This document shows, in pieces, positions 34,001 to 46,600 of a stretch of DNA of 57,485 nt. Origin of the DNA: Ectocarpus siliculosus (taxonomy: Eukaryota > Sar > Phaeophyceae > Ectocarpales > Ectocarpaceae). A program made the translations under genes and the position numbers. The stretch is taken from NCBI GenBank assembly GCA_000310025.1, contig FN648718.1:7466-64950 (forward strand), written 5' to 3'. Each line of letters opens with the position of its first letter. The first letter of the stretch is position 1. The notes under the pieces are model-generated. The model was not told where the DNA came from. It worked only from the letters and a program-made list of their open reading frames with translations, and ran no database searches.

Positions 34001-36402
34001 GAAAATGGCGGAGGTATTCCGAAACCGGCACTATTAGTAAGTTAACCTGTGACGACGGGAATCGACCGCTTCGAGTGTTGGATCAGTACGGACATACGAA
34101 GGTACTGAGTAGAGAAGGATCGGACGTTTTTTAAATGTCAGGACAACAACTATTACGTTCCAAGTGCTGCTACTTGCTGTACAGGATGAATTAAGGAATA
34201 ATAAAAACACACACAGAAAGGCTACCCATTCGAGATATACCCACAGTCGAACGGGATGTGGTGGAGTCAGTGAGTGAAGGGAAACCGGCTGGGTACTGGA
34301 CTTATTTCGGGTCTTTTAAAGTCTATACACTGATGAATTGGTATTTCAATCTGTTGCCCAGCCAAAAACAGAAACGCACCATTCAACCTGCCCCCCCGCC
34401 CACTGCTGCATCTACATGCATACATGTTTTTGTTGTGGCATCTTTCAAAACGTAGGAGCCGAAACGGTATGTTACCCACCGCCGGGAAATAACGGATGCG
34501 CTGATGTGCTTCCTGGGAAAATGACAGGTACGTGCTCTACCAAATTATCCTGTGGACGTCCATCGGTCGACAGAGATGAAAAAAAAAATATTGTGCCAGC
34601 AAGCAGCAATAACAAACGTTCGTACATGCATAAGTCTTTGATTTGGAACTTAAAAGGAACGGGTGTACATGTAAAAGTCGGTCGGGCGTGTTGCACGTAG
34701 ATAGCTAGTCTATTAGATGCGCATGTCCGGCGCGAGATGGCCAAATATTGCACGTTTATCGGTCTTCGGTGCTATTCCGGTCTATAGTGTAGTTCCATGT
34801 GTGTTTCGAGTGCGTGGAACCGCGATGCTTAGGGCGCGAGGCTCGTCTCGGACAAGCAATCCATAGAAAGAGCATATACATACTGTATGTACACGCTGCT
34901 TGAGTGGTGTATCGTATAGAGAAACTCGAGTGGTGCTGCGCTGTTGTAACGCATACGGATATGAATTTGAATTGAGTTCGATGCTGGACCCTAACCTACG
35001 GATAGAGATGAATTCGTTGCGCACCGAAAGGAAAAAAAAATGAGCTGAGAGGAACGACAAATTTTCCTAATTAATTTTTGCTTTGGGGGAAAGAAAGGTG
35101 ATCGGTGGTTGGCGGGCACCTGGCAGAGGAATGATTTACTAATTAGCATAGTCCGCGCGACTTCATAGCAAGCAGAACAATACGGGTACACAGGCAAGCA
35201 AGCGCTCGCACGGCCTGAGGGAAATTGGCATCGAGAACGCACAGAGAGGGGGCGTGCGACAAAAAGGCGCGTTCGATGATGCGTGCACCATCAATCACCC
35301 TCATGCCGTTTGGTTGAATCGTTTGCCAGCCAGCTGTCGTGGAAGTGTGTAGCTCGCGGGGGGGGTTCTACTCTGTGCTGCCCACTACATAGATGTCGTA
35401 CGGTGGGGCGCGCCTACATGGCGCGCCTCTGGAATCTCGGTAGCTCGCGTCCATATCTCCACCGACCCCTGCTATCCATCTACACGACAGGTGCAATTGA
35501 ATGCGGCCGGGGACGGAATAGGAGATAATCCATTTCCTGGCCACCCCAACGCCAGAGTCCGAATCGAAATCCGAGAGATGTTTTCTTCGAAAATAAAACA
35601 CCGGGGAGCGTAGGGTTCTGGCCGAACGAACGCGCCCGTCCGCGCTTTGTTCTCCGCCGAAAACACACCAGCCGCCGAACAACAGGCCAACATGGACGCA
35701 CTTGTGCTGGCCGTTTTGTTCGCGCATGGGTGTGTGTGTGAGAGACGGAGCGCGCCAACTTGAGCGCGCCTCTTTTCTTCATTACAGGCAGAAAAATACA
35801 TGTTTTGGGGGTTTGGGGGAACAACGGGGGTTTTCTGTGTGGGGAAAAATGATACGCCTTCCGCTTCCTGCCGGAGAAATAAGTTACTATCAAGGAGGCT
35901 ACGGTGCGCATATGCTATGATAGCCGCTCTAAGAGTCGGGCCTGCTGCACGAGAGAGTGAGCAGTGGACGCGTCTGGCAGACGACCCTCTAACACGGCGT
36001 TGGCGCGCGCCGTGGAAACTTGGCTCTCTAATGCTGCTGTTGTTGTTAGAAACAGCCATCTCCGCCATTGCAGGAAAACGTGACATCTGTTGTTCTTCCT
36101 ATTTCTTGTTCGACAGATGGGAAGAAATAAACACCGGCCGAGAGACACGGACTGACTCCGGATCTCCTCTCACGACTGCTGCTGCTGCCGCTGCTGCTGC
36201 TGCCGAGGCTGCATATACATGAGGCAACGTCTTGCTCTCGTTGTGCGTGTGTTTCTCTCTCTTGTCTTAGTTGCCGCTTTGTTCCTGTCCTCGCTCACCT
36301 GTCAGCGACCACCATGTCCCCGGCGGCGGGCGAGACGACCTCCAGGGCGTTGGCGGCACCGAGCATGCCGAAGGCCAGAGCAGCGAAAGCAGTGCGAGCC
36401 AT
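31099..36402 (-). CDS. Secreted protein with two Kre9/Knh1-like domains, paralogue A
   Basis: Six exons joined in phase (36402-36299, 33819-33738, 33258-33136, 32340-32173, 31757-31622, 31244-31099) give 252 residues. Residues 1-19 form a signal peptide (MARTAFAALAFGMLGAANA). Two homologous units follow. Unit one (about 20-120) runs LEVVSPAAGD...YTVEWTG...IDLYYCGS...QGDYDVVMPEP...GYKVMVTDSSDE...CSGDFTL. Unit two (about 140-248) runs VTSPSDGDTAMAGGEYTVE...FAIDLYSSGG...QGDYDVVIP...MYSIRVGVFED...CSDSFEI. This beta-sandwich pattern is that of the Ser/Thr-rich, GPI-anchored Kre9/Knh1 family linked to cell-wall glucan in fungi; a wall or extracellular-matrix role here is inference. Paired cysteines suggest disulfides. 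There is no hydrophobic C-terminal GPI signal, so the protein is probably secreted free. Intron 1 is 2.5 kb. The exon structure is identical to paralogue B. Confidence 0.88.
32419..32518. other. Assembly gap (100 N)
   Basis: Exactly 100 N in intron 3 of paralogue A, between a poly-G run and the degraded duplicate. Confidence 0.99.
32519..32781. other. Low-quality duplicate of exon 4 and its intron flank
   Basis: It follows 32155-32418 throughout its length, including the ends (TTTTGTCAAGCAG.CCC then poly-G), but with substitutions biased to G, C and T runs and broken reading frames. It is best read as a failed merge of one locus, not a tandem exon duplication. Confidence 0.88.
34189..34336 (+). 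repeat. Dispersed repeat, copy 1 (inside paralogue A intron 1)
   Basis: About 148 bases from ATTAAGGAATAATAAAAACA through CTGGGTACTGGACTTATTTC to TCTATACACTGATGA. It is nearly identical, inverted, to 38228-38373. Confidence 0.85.
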
Positions 36403-37078
36403 CTTTCTTTTCTTGCGGGGTTGGGAAAAAGGAGAGAGACTACGCGCGGGCTGCTCTGGGGGTACTGGCCTTTGCGGTAGCTTTGTTTTGGCGGGTAGTG
36501 GTGATGGCGGAGTGGTTGTGAGGGCCTGGGGCGGGCGGAGGACGTGACGCAAGAACTGTGTCGAGCAAGACGCCAAAGAAGTCGATTCGGCAGGGGCCGC
36601 GGTCCGAATATAACGACTTGATTTTAATATAGGAAGGTCGAGAAAGAATCTAGAGTGCGGGCCTTTCACTCGCATGCCATTGGCTGGAATAGGACCTACC
36701 GGCTTAATTTGGCCAATCAGCAGCGTCCCGTGAGCAGGGTTCTAAAGCCGTGTTTTTTTTTTATTGTGTGCGCCTGACCCAACGCATGCACGTATGCATC
36801 CCTCTCCCGTATGCATACCAACAGCACGCACTGCATGGGAGGGCACTGGGTGTGAGGACCAGGTTTCGTCTGCCTCTTTGTCTAGTAAAGAGAAAAGAGG
36901 TGAGATGAAAAAATATGGAGACATGGAGACCAACTATTGCAACAGTGGTATCGGAACAACGGTCAACTTGTGTGACCTGTGCGCGTTTGAACCTATGCAT
37001 ATATATGATCGATGCACGCGGCGCGATGTGCACATCATCAGGTGGCCCGATTGTAAACAAAATAATGAACTCTGAGCA

Positions 37079-37106
37079 ACTGCTGCTGCTGCTGCTGCTG
37101 CTGCTG
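37079..37106. repeat. (CTG)n microsatellite
   Basis: About nine CTG units in the intergenic region. Confidence 0.9.
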
Positions 37107-38117
37107 TGTGAGGACATGGTGTTTAACCTGTTGCCCCACACCCTCCTCCGCTCGCGCGTCGTCAGCACGCAGCTTGTCTTCTGTGACGCTGGCTGTTTTT
37201 TTGCAGAAACCGCACGCGTGTTTGTTGTTTGCCATCTGGACGATCTCAAACCATCACACATTACACACTTCCACACTGCTTGTCCGTTCCGGAAACCAGG
37301 AACCGCGGCCTCTCCGTTTGTTCTTATCCATATGCACATACTCTCAGAAAATGGCAAGTACTGCTGTGTGCCTACAGTGGTACCGGTATCCAGGGGTGTC
37401 CTTCACCCTTCACTGCTGTTGTTGCGTGAAATGCAAGGTGGTTTTGGTGTACATGTAGCATAGTAATGCTGGTAGAACGTGTACCACGCTGCTGTTACTT
37501 CTGTGTAGAACGGAATCTCTGATACTATTTACTACTGCTGCTGCTGCTGTACTGCTTGTAGTACAGCAGTACAGCAGTGGTACTGCTGCAGACTTCATCT
37601 CTTGACTACACAGTCTATGCAACACAGTCTATGCAACACAGATTACACGCAGATCGATACGTAGACTGCACCGTCAAGGCACACCCCTTCCTCGCGGCAG
37701 GCCTATCACTCGCCACCTGATCCCTACGATGTACAATGTAGGCCCTACATGTACATACATACATGCAGTATCAATATGTATGTGCTTCAAAACACCATGT
37801 TACCAACAAGTAAGTGCGCAACCCGAAGAAAGGCTGGCGCCTGCAAGACCAAAAAGGAAGTTTATGTTTACTTTCTAAAAGGGCGTGTCAGCAAGTGCAG
37901 TGACCCGTGGAGGCCGCTTCGCAACGATCTCCGACAGCAGTATTTATAGCAGCGTTTTTCTTCCAGCCAGCACGGCTGCCAGGTTTTAGAGCGCCAAGGG
38001 GCAACGGTAGTAGACGTACGATAGTTCAGTATCCATGCGCCACGAAGCTTTGGCCTTTCTATGGTGCAGGCCTCAGCATTTTCAGTAGGCTGGCCTGGTG
38101 GGCAATCCCGTTGCTGG

Positions 38118-38166
38118 ACAGGGAACAGGGAACAGAGAACTCGGGATTCCCTGTTCCCTGTTCCGT
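38118..38166. repeat. Inverted-repeat hairpin built from CAGGGAA units
   Basis: ACAGGGAACAGGGAACA is followed, after a short loop, by TTCCCTGTTCCCTGTTCC. A further copy of the right arm occurs at about 38998-39016. Confidence 0.75.
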
Positions 38167-38227
38167 GTGGTTTTGTGTCCTAACATAGTACTTAGCACCA
38201 GCTGGCATCACTGGTATAAATCATCAG

Positions 38228-38373
38228 TGTATAGACTTTAAAAGACTCGAAATAAGTCCAGTACCCAGCCGGTTTCCCTCCACTCACTGAAAAGACTCCA
38301 CCACATCCCGTTCGACTGTGGGTATATCTCGAATGGGTAGTCTTTCTGTGTGTGTTTTTATTATTCCTTAATA
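38228..38373 (-). repeat. Dispersed repeat, copy 2 (inverted)
   Basis: The reverse complement matches copy 1 with only a few substitutions and a short TTTT difference. It lies upstream of paralogue A. Confidence 0.85.
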
Positions 38374-39935
38374 ATACAACACATTTCCAGGAACACGAAA
38401 CGTTTCAGCGCGCGCTTAGGCACTCGAAGGCAACAAATACAACCATTGGACGCACAAAGACGAGTGGGGGGTAGAGGAGGGAGGAGGTGGTGTAGGTTTT
38501 GAAGGAAGCTGTTGACGATCGCACATCAAACACATGTACTACGTATCGGCTAGAACAGGCGGTGCTCGCCATGCAATCCGCACCCTCGACAGTGCTCTGG
38601 AAGGCATGCTTTGTTGAGTTGTGGTCCATGGCAGCTTGCCGTCTCTTTGACACTTTATGTTCCCCCATACAACGGCTACACGCGCCTCCGCCGCCGTTTT
38701 TTCGCATGCTAGACACCTGACAATGGTGGCAAAGCCTATACGGCTTGAACCGGTAGCATGCAGCACCTGTGGCAGCCGCATGCCCGAGAGTGATCACACA
38801 CATCCCACCACTTCCTGAATTGCCACCGAAGCGCCCGTGTTCCACGTTCCCTACGGTCTGTTGGCTAATTTTAGTTAAAATTATGGTGCGGCGGAACTAC
38901 CTCAAACAGGGAACGTGTGTGTGTGTGTGTGTGTGGCATTTCTTGTTTCCAGGAAAGTTATTTTGTGTGGCTGACCAATCAGGCAATAATTCCGAGTTCC
39001 CTGTTCCCTGTTCCAGAAAATGGACGTTTAGAGAGAAACCCCCGTTCGTGTGCGGTGTGCGCCAGCCGGTTTTATCGTTTTATCCTGCCTGCTGCTGTGT
39101 TTCGCCGTCCGTAACGCAACGACCACAACCAACCGCCATTCGTTTGTGTGCGGACTCTCGGCCGCACGAACACTCCAGCTCGCCGCATCGCTTTTGCCCA
39201 CTTAGGAGTACCGCATGTCGAAAGGTATGCTTACATTCAGAAGCTTGTGCAGGTAGGTGCCGATACTCTGTGGTCTATAGATGAGATTGGTCCTACAACA
39301 GTATTTGTAGGGAGGTAACCCATGGCTGCACAGCAATAGTATGGCTTGTAGTCTGCTGCTGTACCCACGTACCAAGAAGAAGCAGGTGTGCATACGGCTC
39401 TCCTGGGCTGTAGAAGAGAGTCAGCCTGCTGCCGTTGCTGATGTCCGCGAGGTGGGCGGTGCTATTTGCGTCATCCTGCTATTGCTGTGTTGCTGCTGCA
39501 GTGTGGCAAGCCCTTTCCCCTTTGGGGGTATGTACGTGTACGCACACACGTGCTGTCCATCCGTCGGCCACCGGAGTGATACCACCTGCTTCTGTCTGAG
39601 GTGCTGCTGCGTACAACACACAAGCAAGTACGGCGGTGCTGCATACTTCTGCATTCCAGCTGCTGCCTTCTCTCCTATCTGTTGTATCGAATCAGTTGTG
39701 TGCACGTCGGACTGCCGTGCACGTGAGATGGGACTACATGCCAGACTGGGCACTGGCCGTCGCTCATGAAAACACTCGAAACATTACGTTGTAGAATCGC
39801 GTGCGGCAAACTCGCACGAACTCCGCTTCCGCACGGTCGCACGTCGCCACATAACTGACGTGTAGGGTGCCTCTTCGTTGAAAGAGGGCAATACCACTGA
39901 CATCATCGTGGAGTCTTTACAGGGAGTGGAGGAAA

Positions 39936-40045
39936 AGATGGGTAGTCTTTCTGTGCATGTATGTTTCCTTTAAACCGGCTGGGTACTGGACTTATTTCGA
40001 GTCTATTTAAGCCCATACACTGATGATTTATATCAGTGTAGAACA
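39936..40045. repeat. Dispersed repeat, rearranged copy 3
   Basis: GGGTAGTCTTTCTGTG at 39938-39955 (minus sense) sits next to CCGGCTGGGTACTGGACTTA (plus sense), ending CATACACTGATGATTTAT. The two halves are in opposite relative orientation compared with copies 1 and 2. Confidence 0.7.
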
Positions 40046-40663
40046 TATGTCTTGCGGGTGAAAGGTGACATCAGTCTGTGTGGTCTGTGTTCACGTTCCC
40101 TTGTATGTAGCCTACAATGTACAATGTACGCACATTGCTCAAGAGGTTCGAGGGGCGCGTAACATGCACGAAATATTTTTTGCATCACGAAGAACAGGGT
40201 TACTGTAAACTGTGAACATGCCTGTCCGTGTTACTTATTACGATGCCCTGAACCAATCGCCCAAGCTCGATACCTCCACGTCGAGACACGTTGCTAAGCT
40301 GAACGCGTAATTAATACAATAGTAGCTTGTCAAGAGTTTCCCCGAAACTGTTAACCGTTAGCTGCTGGCGGAGACATCGTGGGTCGACCACCAACAAAGG
40401 GGATCTTCTATCCGGTCAAGCGACAGCTGCCGTGGTTCCCGGAAGCCACGTGACTCTCACCCGCCGGCCGCTCCGGCCGTCACCCCCCCTTCCCCTGCCC
40501 CCCTTCGCATCGTCCTTTGTTTTGTTGTGTTACGTCCCAACAATTCGCCAGGGAGGCAACTAGGGTGACTTGTACGCCAACCCGACGCCTCACGACCCAC
40601 GCACGCGGTTGCATGTAAGTCGCAACCAAGACACGCCACCCATCCACCGAAGAAAGCAAAAAG

Positions 40664-43600
40664 ATGGCGACAGCCATGAAAACCGCAGCAGGCACTACTG
40701 CAGCAGTGCTCCTCAGGGGTGCAGGGAGGCGACCACTCCTTCGCATCGTCTCGACGGCGGCGGTGTTCACATCATCCCGGCTGCTACCGCCGCCGCCGCC
40801 TCGGCCGCCGCTGCAGGGGACGGAAACGGCATCGGCACGGGGCCGCTTCAACCCCTCAGCCGTGGCGCGCGGTGGGGTGACCAAGGTTGTTGCGTCTGTG
40901 ACCCTCAGTAGGTGCTCGACGACACGGCGACGCCTCAGCTCGGGAGGATCGTCGGAGGGGGGGGACGGGGGAGAGCAGGCGGGGAGAGGAGCGGCCGCGG
41001 AGACGGGGACAGCGATACCGTTAGGATCGAAGCTGGCGTTCAAAGCAATTGTAGACGGCAAGCCGATGCCCCCCGACGATTTCGAAGGCAAGGCGGTTCT
41101 CGTCGTCAATACGGCCTCTCTCTGTGGGTGAGAATATTTTTTCCCTCGCCCAAGTTATCTCTGGGAGAGACAAGGTTGAACGTGGCACATTGTTTTTGTG
41201 TGTACTTTATTGTGTGAAAACAAGGTACTTCATCTGTCGTCGACAGATTGACTTTAGCCTGTTCGATACAGACAACAGTCCCAATCAACTCGCAGACCAC
41301 CTCCTTGTTGCTGCCACCATAGTAGTAGTACCAGGTGCAAATATCCCAGGCCACCGCCGCTTTTGGGATATGTTTGTCAAGCACCCAGGTATTTAGTTAC
41401 AGGTTATATGTCCAGAAAAAAACCGCATCCGCTCGAAAAATCGCATCCGCTCATTGGGAGAGGCTGTACAGTCCCGAGGGACGAAGGCTGACTTGATTAT
41501 AGACAGAAAAGCGCCCCCCCAAATGCATGGACACTTTCTATACTGAAGCCAAGTCAGCAAATTAATTCAGTCTTATGCTATGCAGACTCTTACCATCAAG
41601 GGGACACGCGGCTTGGGAGAGACATGTGTACAGCAAGTCAGAGGCCGAGGATAGTCATCGCACAGCGTATCACACAAAGTACCACCTCACACAAGCATGG
41701 TAGACCAAGGTTTCCCACGCGCGCTTCACGGCGCAGCCTAGGGACGACTACGGTGCGGTAAACAGACGTTCGTGTCCCGCCACCTGTGCAGGCTAACGCC
41801 GCAGTTGAAAGAGCTGGAGCTTGTGCACAAGCGTTTCCGCGGGGAGGGGCTCGTCGTGCTGGGGGTACCATCCAACGACTTCGGTGCTCAAGAGGTGAGG
41901 AGGCAGGGGGGTACCACACGGCGCACCCTTTGATGAACACCCCCCCACCGATAGCGCAAGGCTTTACTTAGTTCTCTTGAGAGCCCCAAATGCTGTCTAG
42001 CACCTGAGCTTGTGACACATCTGCTAGTACACCGTGGCGTGCGATAAACACGCGAAGGGGAGCCTTTTAGGTTAACCGCTTGACTCTCCGTGGATGCATA
42101 TTGAATATTGATCAGAAGGCCTTTCCTCGAGCTAGCGGCAGCCAACGTCCTGGATCGTGTCGTTTGTCTCTAGGGTGTGGTGCAGGCGGGCCACCGTCCT
42201 TCGAACGGGGTGAAGTTGATCACTTTCCCGCCGTGTCCACCGGCTGCGGCGTTCGGTTCCGCTGTTTTCGAAACGCACTGTTTTGCTATCGCGCGCTCGT
42301 TTTTGGGGGTCCTGGGCGCACAGCCGTGGGACGAGGAGAAGATCAAGGACTTCTACGCGAAAGACTTTGGGGTCACTTTCCCACTCACGTCGAAGGTGTG
42401 TGTATGTTATGTGTGTGGCACACCTTTTGGTATGTTGTTCTGCCGCACAAATCGTGGTCACAAAGGAAGGGAGGAAGGTCACGCAAGACTCCCTGTTCTC
42501 CACCCCGAACGAGCTGCAACCGGCGTCCTGGTGGATGGTGCATCGGCTGTATCTGTGTTTTCATCTCGAGGAGGGTTGATCTGTTCCTGCTGCCTCATCG
42601 ACCGCTAAGTAGAATTTTGGTGTACACACGAATTAATCGCGTGACGCCGATTCGGGCCCACGTCCCAAACGTCGGCAAGTTGCGAGGGTGCCCCCTGAAC
42701 GGCCTGGGGTACAAGTCGCAGACCCGCTGGATTAACTGCCGTCATGGAGGACGGACCGACGGTTTTATATACAGCAAACGCCGTGAGCGGATGAATTCTG
42801 AAACGACCGTGCTTGTCGTTCCTGTCCCGTACCATTTACTACATGCACCGCATGCGGCAATGCTCCCCCCCCGCGCTCGATAGATACCCCGCTCGATTTC
42901 ATTTAAACGTCGAGAAAGATAGTTTGAGAACTGGCGCCTGCGACTCGTGTCCTCGGCGACCCTGTTCCTGTGTTGGCTACCTCTTTGTTGTGGATCAACA
43001 CAGCGTTAGCGATTGACGGACATGTGTAGAGTGGTTTCGGGACGACATGCCTTACAGTTTCATGCGTGCGCGGATAAGCATGAACGATGAGAGGTACCTT
43101 GGTAGTTCGTATGTTGCGTTCTTCGTTAGGGGCAGTGGGTACCCGAATTTCAAGTTCCATCCTTCCGTCAAACCCCGAGCTCTAACATTGTGCAGGTCTT
43201 TTGGATTCAAGCGTCTTTTGGATTCAAGCGTCGTCCTACCACCCCTTTTCCCCACCCCTGCACCCCCCCTCCTCCGACCACCCCTGCCGCTGCCGCGTGT
43301 CCCCCGCCGCTGCCATTTCGCCCAGACTGTAGTGGTAGGACCAGAGGCTCACCCGCTCTACTCGGCGGTCATCGCTGAGTTTGGCCAAGATGTTGGACCG
43401 CAGTGAGTGTTTGGTCGTGACGTCGCTGCCCGCCGTCTGGTTGCCTGATCAACGCGTTATCATTCTCTTTTGTCGCGGAGCGGGTGGGTGCGTGCTATTT
43501 TTTGCCGCGCACCGCTTGTCAGAAGGCCACGCTTCTTTTGGTCGGAGGTTGGTCCTCCCCTTTGTTAGCCTAGCGCCCGGGCTATCCATGCTGCTCAGGG

Positions 43601-46600
43601 TGCTTCATTTTGCCCGGGTCTGGTGTCTCGTAGAAGTCAGGGTAAAGAAGCGCCGGGATGGGGATGCTTGTGTCCTTTACAATAGGGCTGGCAACACTGC
43701 TAGACGGACACCACCACCCTGGGACAAGCGGTCGTGTCTGAAGGTTGAAAAGTGGTGTGGACCGGAGTGAAATCGAACCCTTCTCATGGTTCATCATCGC
43801 GTATACGCGCAGGGTCGCTGTTTCGTCTGCGATATCAAGCAGCAGCTCCTTCCGAGAAATGGACAATCCTCCAAAAATAGACCAGAGATACGTAGCTGTG
43901 CTCTGCTGTTCGCCAAGGTCGTTTTCCTTTTCTTCTCGTTCGACGTTTCCGTTTGGCTCGTGGACCGTGTTTTTTCTCCGCAGATGGAACTTTCATAAAC
44001 TGCTGGTGGGTGCCGACGGAGCTCTTGCAGGGGTGAGTGGAACCGGGTCCATAATGCTTGTGTTTGAACCGATTCCGAGACTCGCCGGGCCCTTTCTAGA
44101 TCCCAAGCAAGTAAACACAACGATTGTGGGGCAAGTGCTGCTTGTCCACTCACGGGACGTACTTCACTAGATTGATTGCCCACTGACGTGGTTGTTTATG
44201 CACGCGGGTTGACATGGGAATGGGTGCGCGTAGGCTACGCATTGTGCGGGTGAGTCAAGCGTGAGGACCGAGTATTGTTCCCGCAGGACCGATCACCGAT
44301 GGCGAATCATTCGTCCTAACTTTGCCGAAGGTGACTCAACAATGGTTCCCTGGCCTGTCAGTTCGGTCAAACATGTTTTCCTATAGATATCACTTCCCGC
44401 CTTTTCAACCCACTTCCTATGCCCCAGTACAGCTACCGTCTTCTCCTGGCTATAAACCATGCCTCACGCATCTTCTGTGCCTTCCTCCACCCAAGTCATG
44501 TACATTCTTCTCTCCTTTTGGTAAAACGGACACTCCGCAACTACATGAACCCGGTCTTCGCACTCGGAGCCAAATTCACACTTGAACTTGTCGACTTCAT
44601 CGTCTACCCTCCTATATCTTCGTCTACGTTCTCGAAGGCCGATTGTCCCCAGCCCTATTTGACCTTTTTCCTTTGTGCCTCCATCCATTGGTCTGTGTAG
44701 GTACTCCTTGAACCCTATCCCCTCTTTCAACATTCCGTACACTTCTTTCCTTAGATTCTGTTTTTCTCTCTCGGCAACAGCAACAGATATATTCTCCTTG
44801 AACCCCTGTAGACCCTCCGTTTCCAGTGTATCAACTTCGTCAATTCGAACGCCTTCCATACACCCATTACAAACTTAGCCCACTCTGTGGGTTGTCTCCC
44901 CTTGGTCTTGTTTGCCCACTTTGCCTCCCAAGCTATTTTCGGCAACTTCTCCTCTCCCGTATCGTGCAACCGGTACCACCATTTTAGCTTCACTGCGTCT
45001 CTTCCCGATGGTAGCGATTGTATGCCCAGTTCTGCAGTTACTGCTGCATTCCTTGTGCGCTTGGAGCATCCTAGGATCCCACTGCTTTAATTGTGCGCTG
45101 CCTCCAGTCCTTTCCATGCTTCTCCGGCGTACTTGGGTGGTGGGACGACTACTCACTCTTCAAAACTGCCAATTTGATGCGTGCATCGAGGTGCCGGTTT
45201 GCGAGTATCGGGTGTACCTTCCCGGCTCGCGCTTTCTCCTTTTACCTCTACTTTGGGCATGTGTGCTCTCCATGTACAGTATTTTGCGATCTATACTCCA
45301 CTCCGAGATCGTGTACTGATCCACTGCTGGAAGCTCGTCGATCCCCCACCTTCCACCTATGATACTATACTCTACTGGTCTCTCCCTGTCCTCGTTGCAA
45401 AACCTTTTACGGCACACTTCTCGACGTTGGCAGAATACTTCGCTTCGTTTATCTGCACTTGAAGTCCCTCAGGAGTATCAGACATGCTAACATTTTTTCC
45501 GCAAACAGCATTCCCGACACCGAAGTGTTCCCTGCGTTCACTGCCTTCCCAACTGCCTCTACGGCTTTCAACATGTCGTGAGGGGTGGGGGGGCATTTAT
45601 TCAGATATGCCCCGCATTTATGCTGAGGCGGGCTTATGTACCGGAGACCCGGGTTAGATGCTGGGGCGTTTTTGCTGATACTGCTACATCCCTCTGCGTA
45701 TGTATGTTACCTGGGCTGGAAACCGCCGAGAGGTGGCGGACATCCCTCAGCGATGGCCAGGCTCGTCTATGGAGGCGTCTCATGCATGCCCCGATGAACT
45801 CATTGCAGCAGTGCTCAGCACGTCGCCTGTGTACCCGAGTGTTCAGAGAAGCACTACCGTAACCTGTGTGCTTACCATTTCGGGACGTAAGTCTGTTGTG
45901 CATTCGTCGATCACACAAACCATAGCTCTAGATAATGAAGGACCTAAAAACACTTTGTTACGGTAGTTGTCGCGATGTTTTGTTCGCGTATAGAGTGGTG
46001 GGGAAATCATAACATAACATTGACGAAGATACTCCGTCGGACACAGTACCTGTGGTTGCACGCTTGGACACACTCTTCTTCGTGCCTAAATGAAAATCTC
46101 GTCGTCGCGGGTGACGTCCAATATTTAGTGCGATTTTTTGTCGCGTTAAGCAGCAAATAACGAACGTCCAAAGGTCACAAACGCTCACCGAATGGCTCAT
46201 ATTTTTTCAGTTGACTCATGGATATTTTTCGAAATCCTCCGCCCCTCCACCCCCCCTTTGGTTCCCCGCTCCGTCATGATGAAGACGCGTGGTCAATGGT
46301 CTATCTTCTAAGGCATGCAAAACATGAGTACACGCCCCCCCTGAGAGCAAATTTTTCTCTTCAAGTAGTACCCCATCTATCTGTGGAACCTTTCCACCTG
46401 AAGCAATATTGCAGCCTATACTCTTGAGTGTATCACATACGAAGCGACGCGTGCTGGGTGTGGGGCGCCTGTTGTGTACAGCCGGCCTTGAAGTATAGAC
46501 TAAAAAGTCGTGCCTGGCGGATGTGAAACGTTTGGGTGGCCGGGATGCCCAATAAACCCACGGCGTTTGTTTCTGGTTTGGCACAGCAAGTGCAAGGATG

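Larger units (their letters stand above)
36403..40663. promoter_or_regulatory. 4.3-kb divergent intergenic region with CCAAT/TATA-like elements for paralogue A
   Basis: On the minus strand, TATATTAAAAT lies at about 36624-36634, some 225 bases upstream of the paralogue A ATG, and CCAAT-type words lie at about 36675-36684 and 36711-36718. Together they suggest a promoter. The rest holds a (CTG)n tract, TACTGCTGTA words, dispersed repeats and a repeated TTCCCTGTTCCCTGTTCC word. No gene is recognisable between 36.7 and 40.6 kb. Confidence 0.4.

Noticed and set aside
43745-43830. Possible tRNA on the minus strand (GGGTTCGATTTC resembles a T-arm B box)
   Set aside because: No A box, no acceptor-stem pairing and no anticodon arm at the right spacing.
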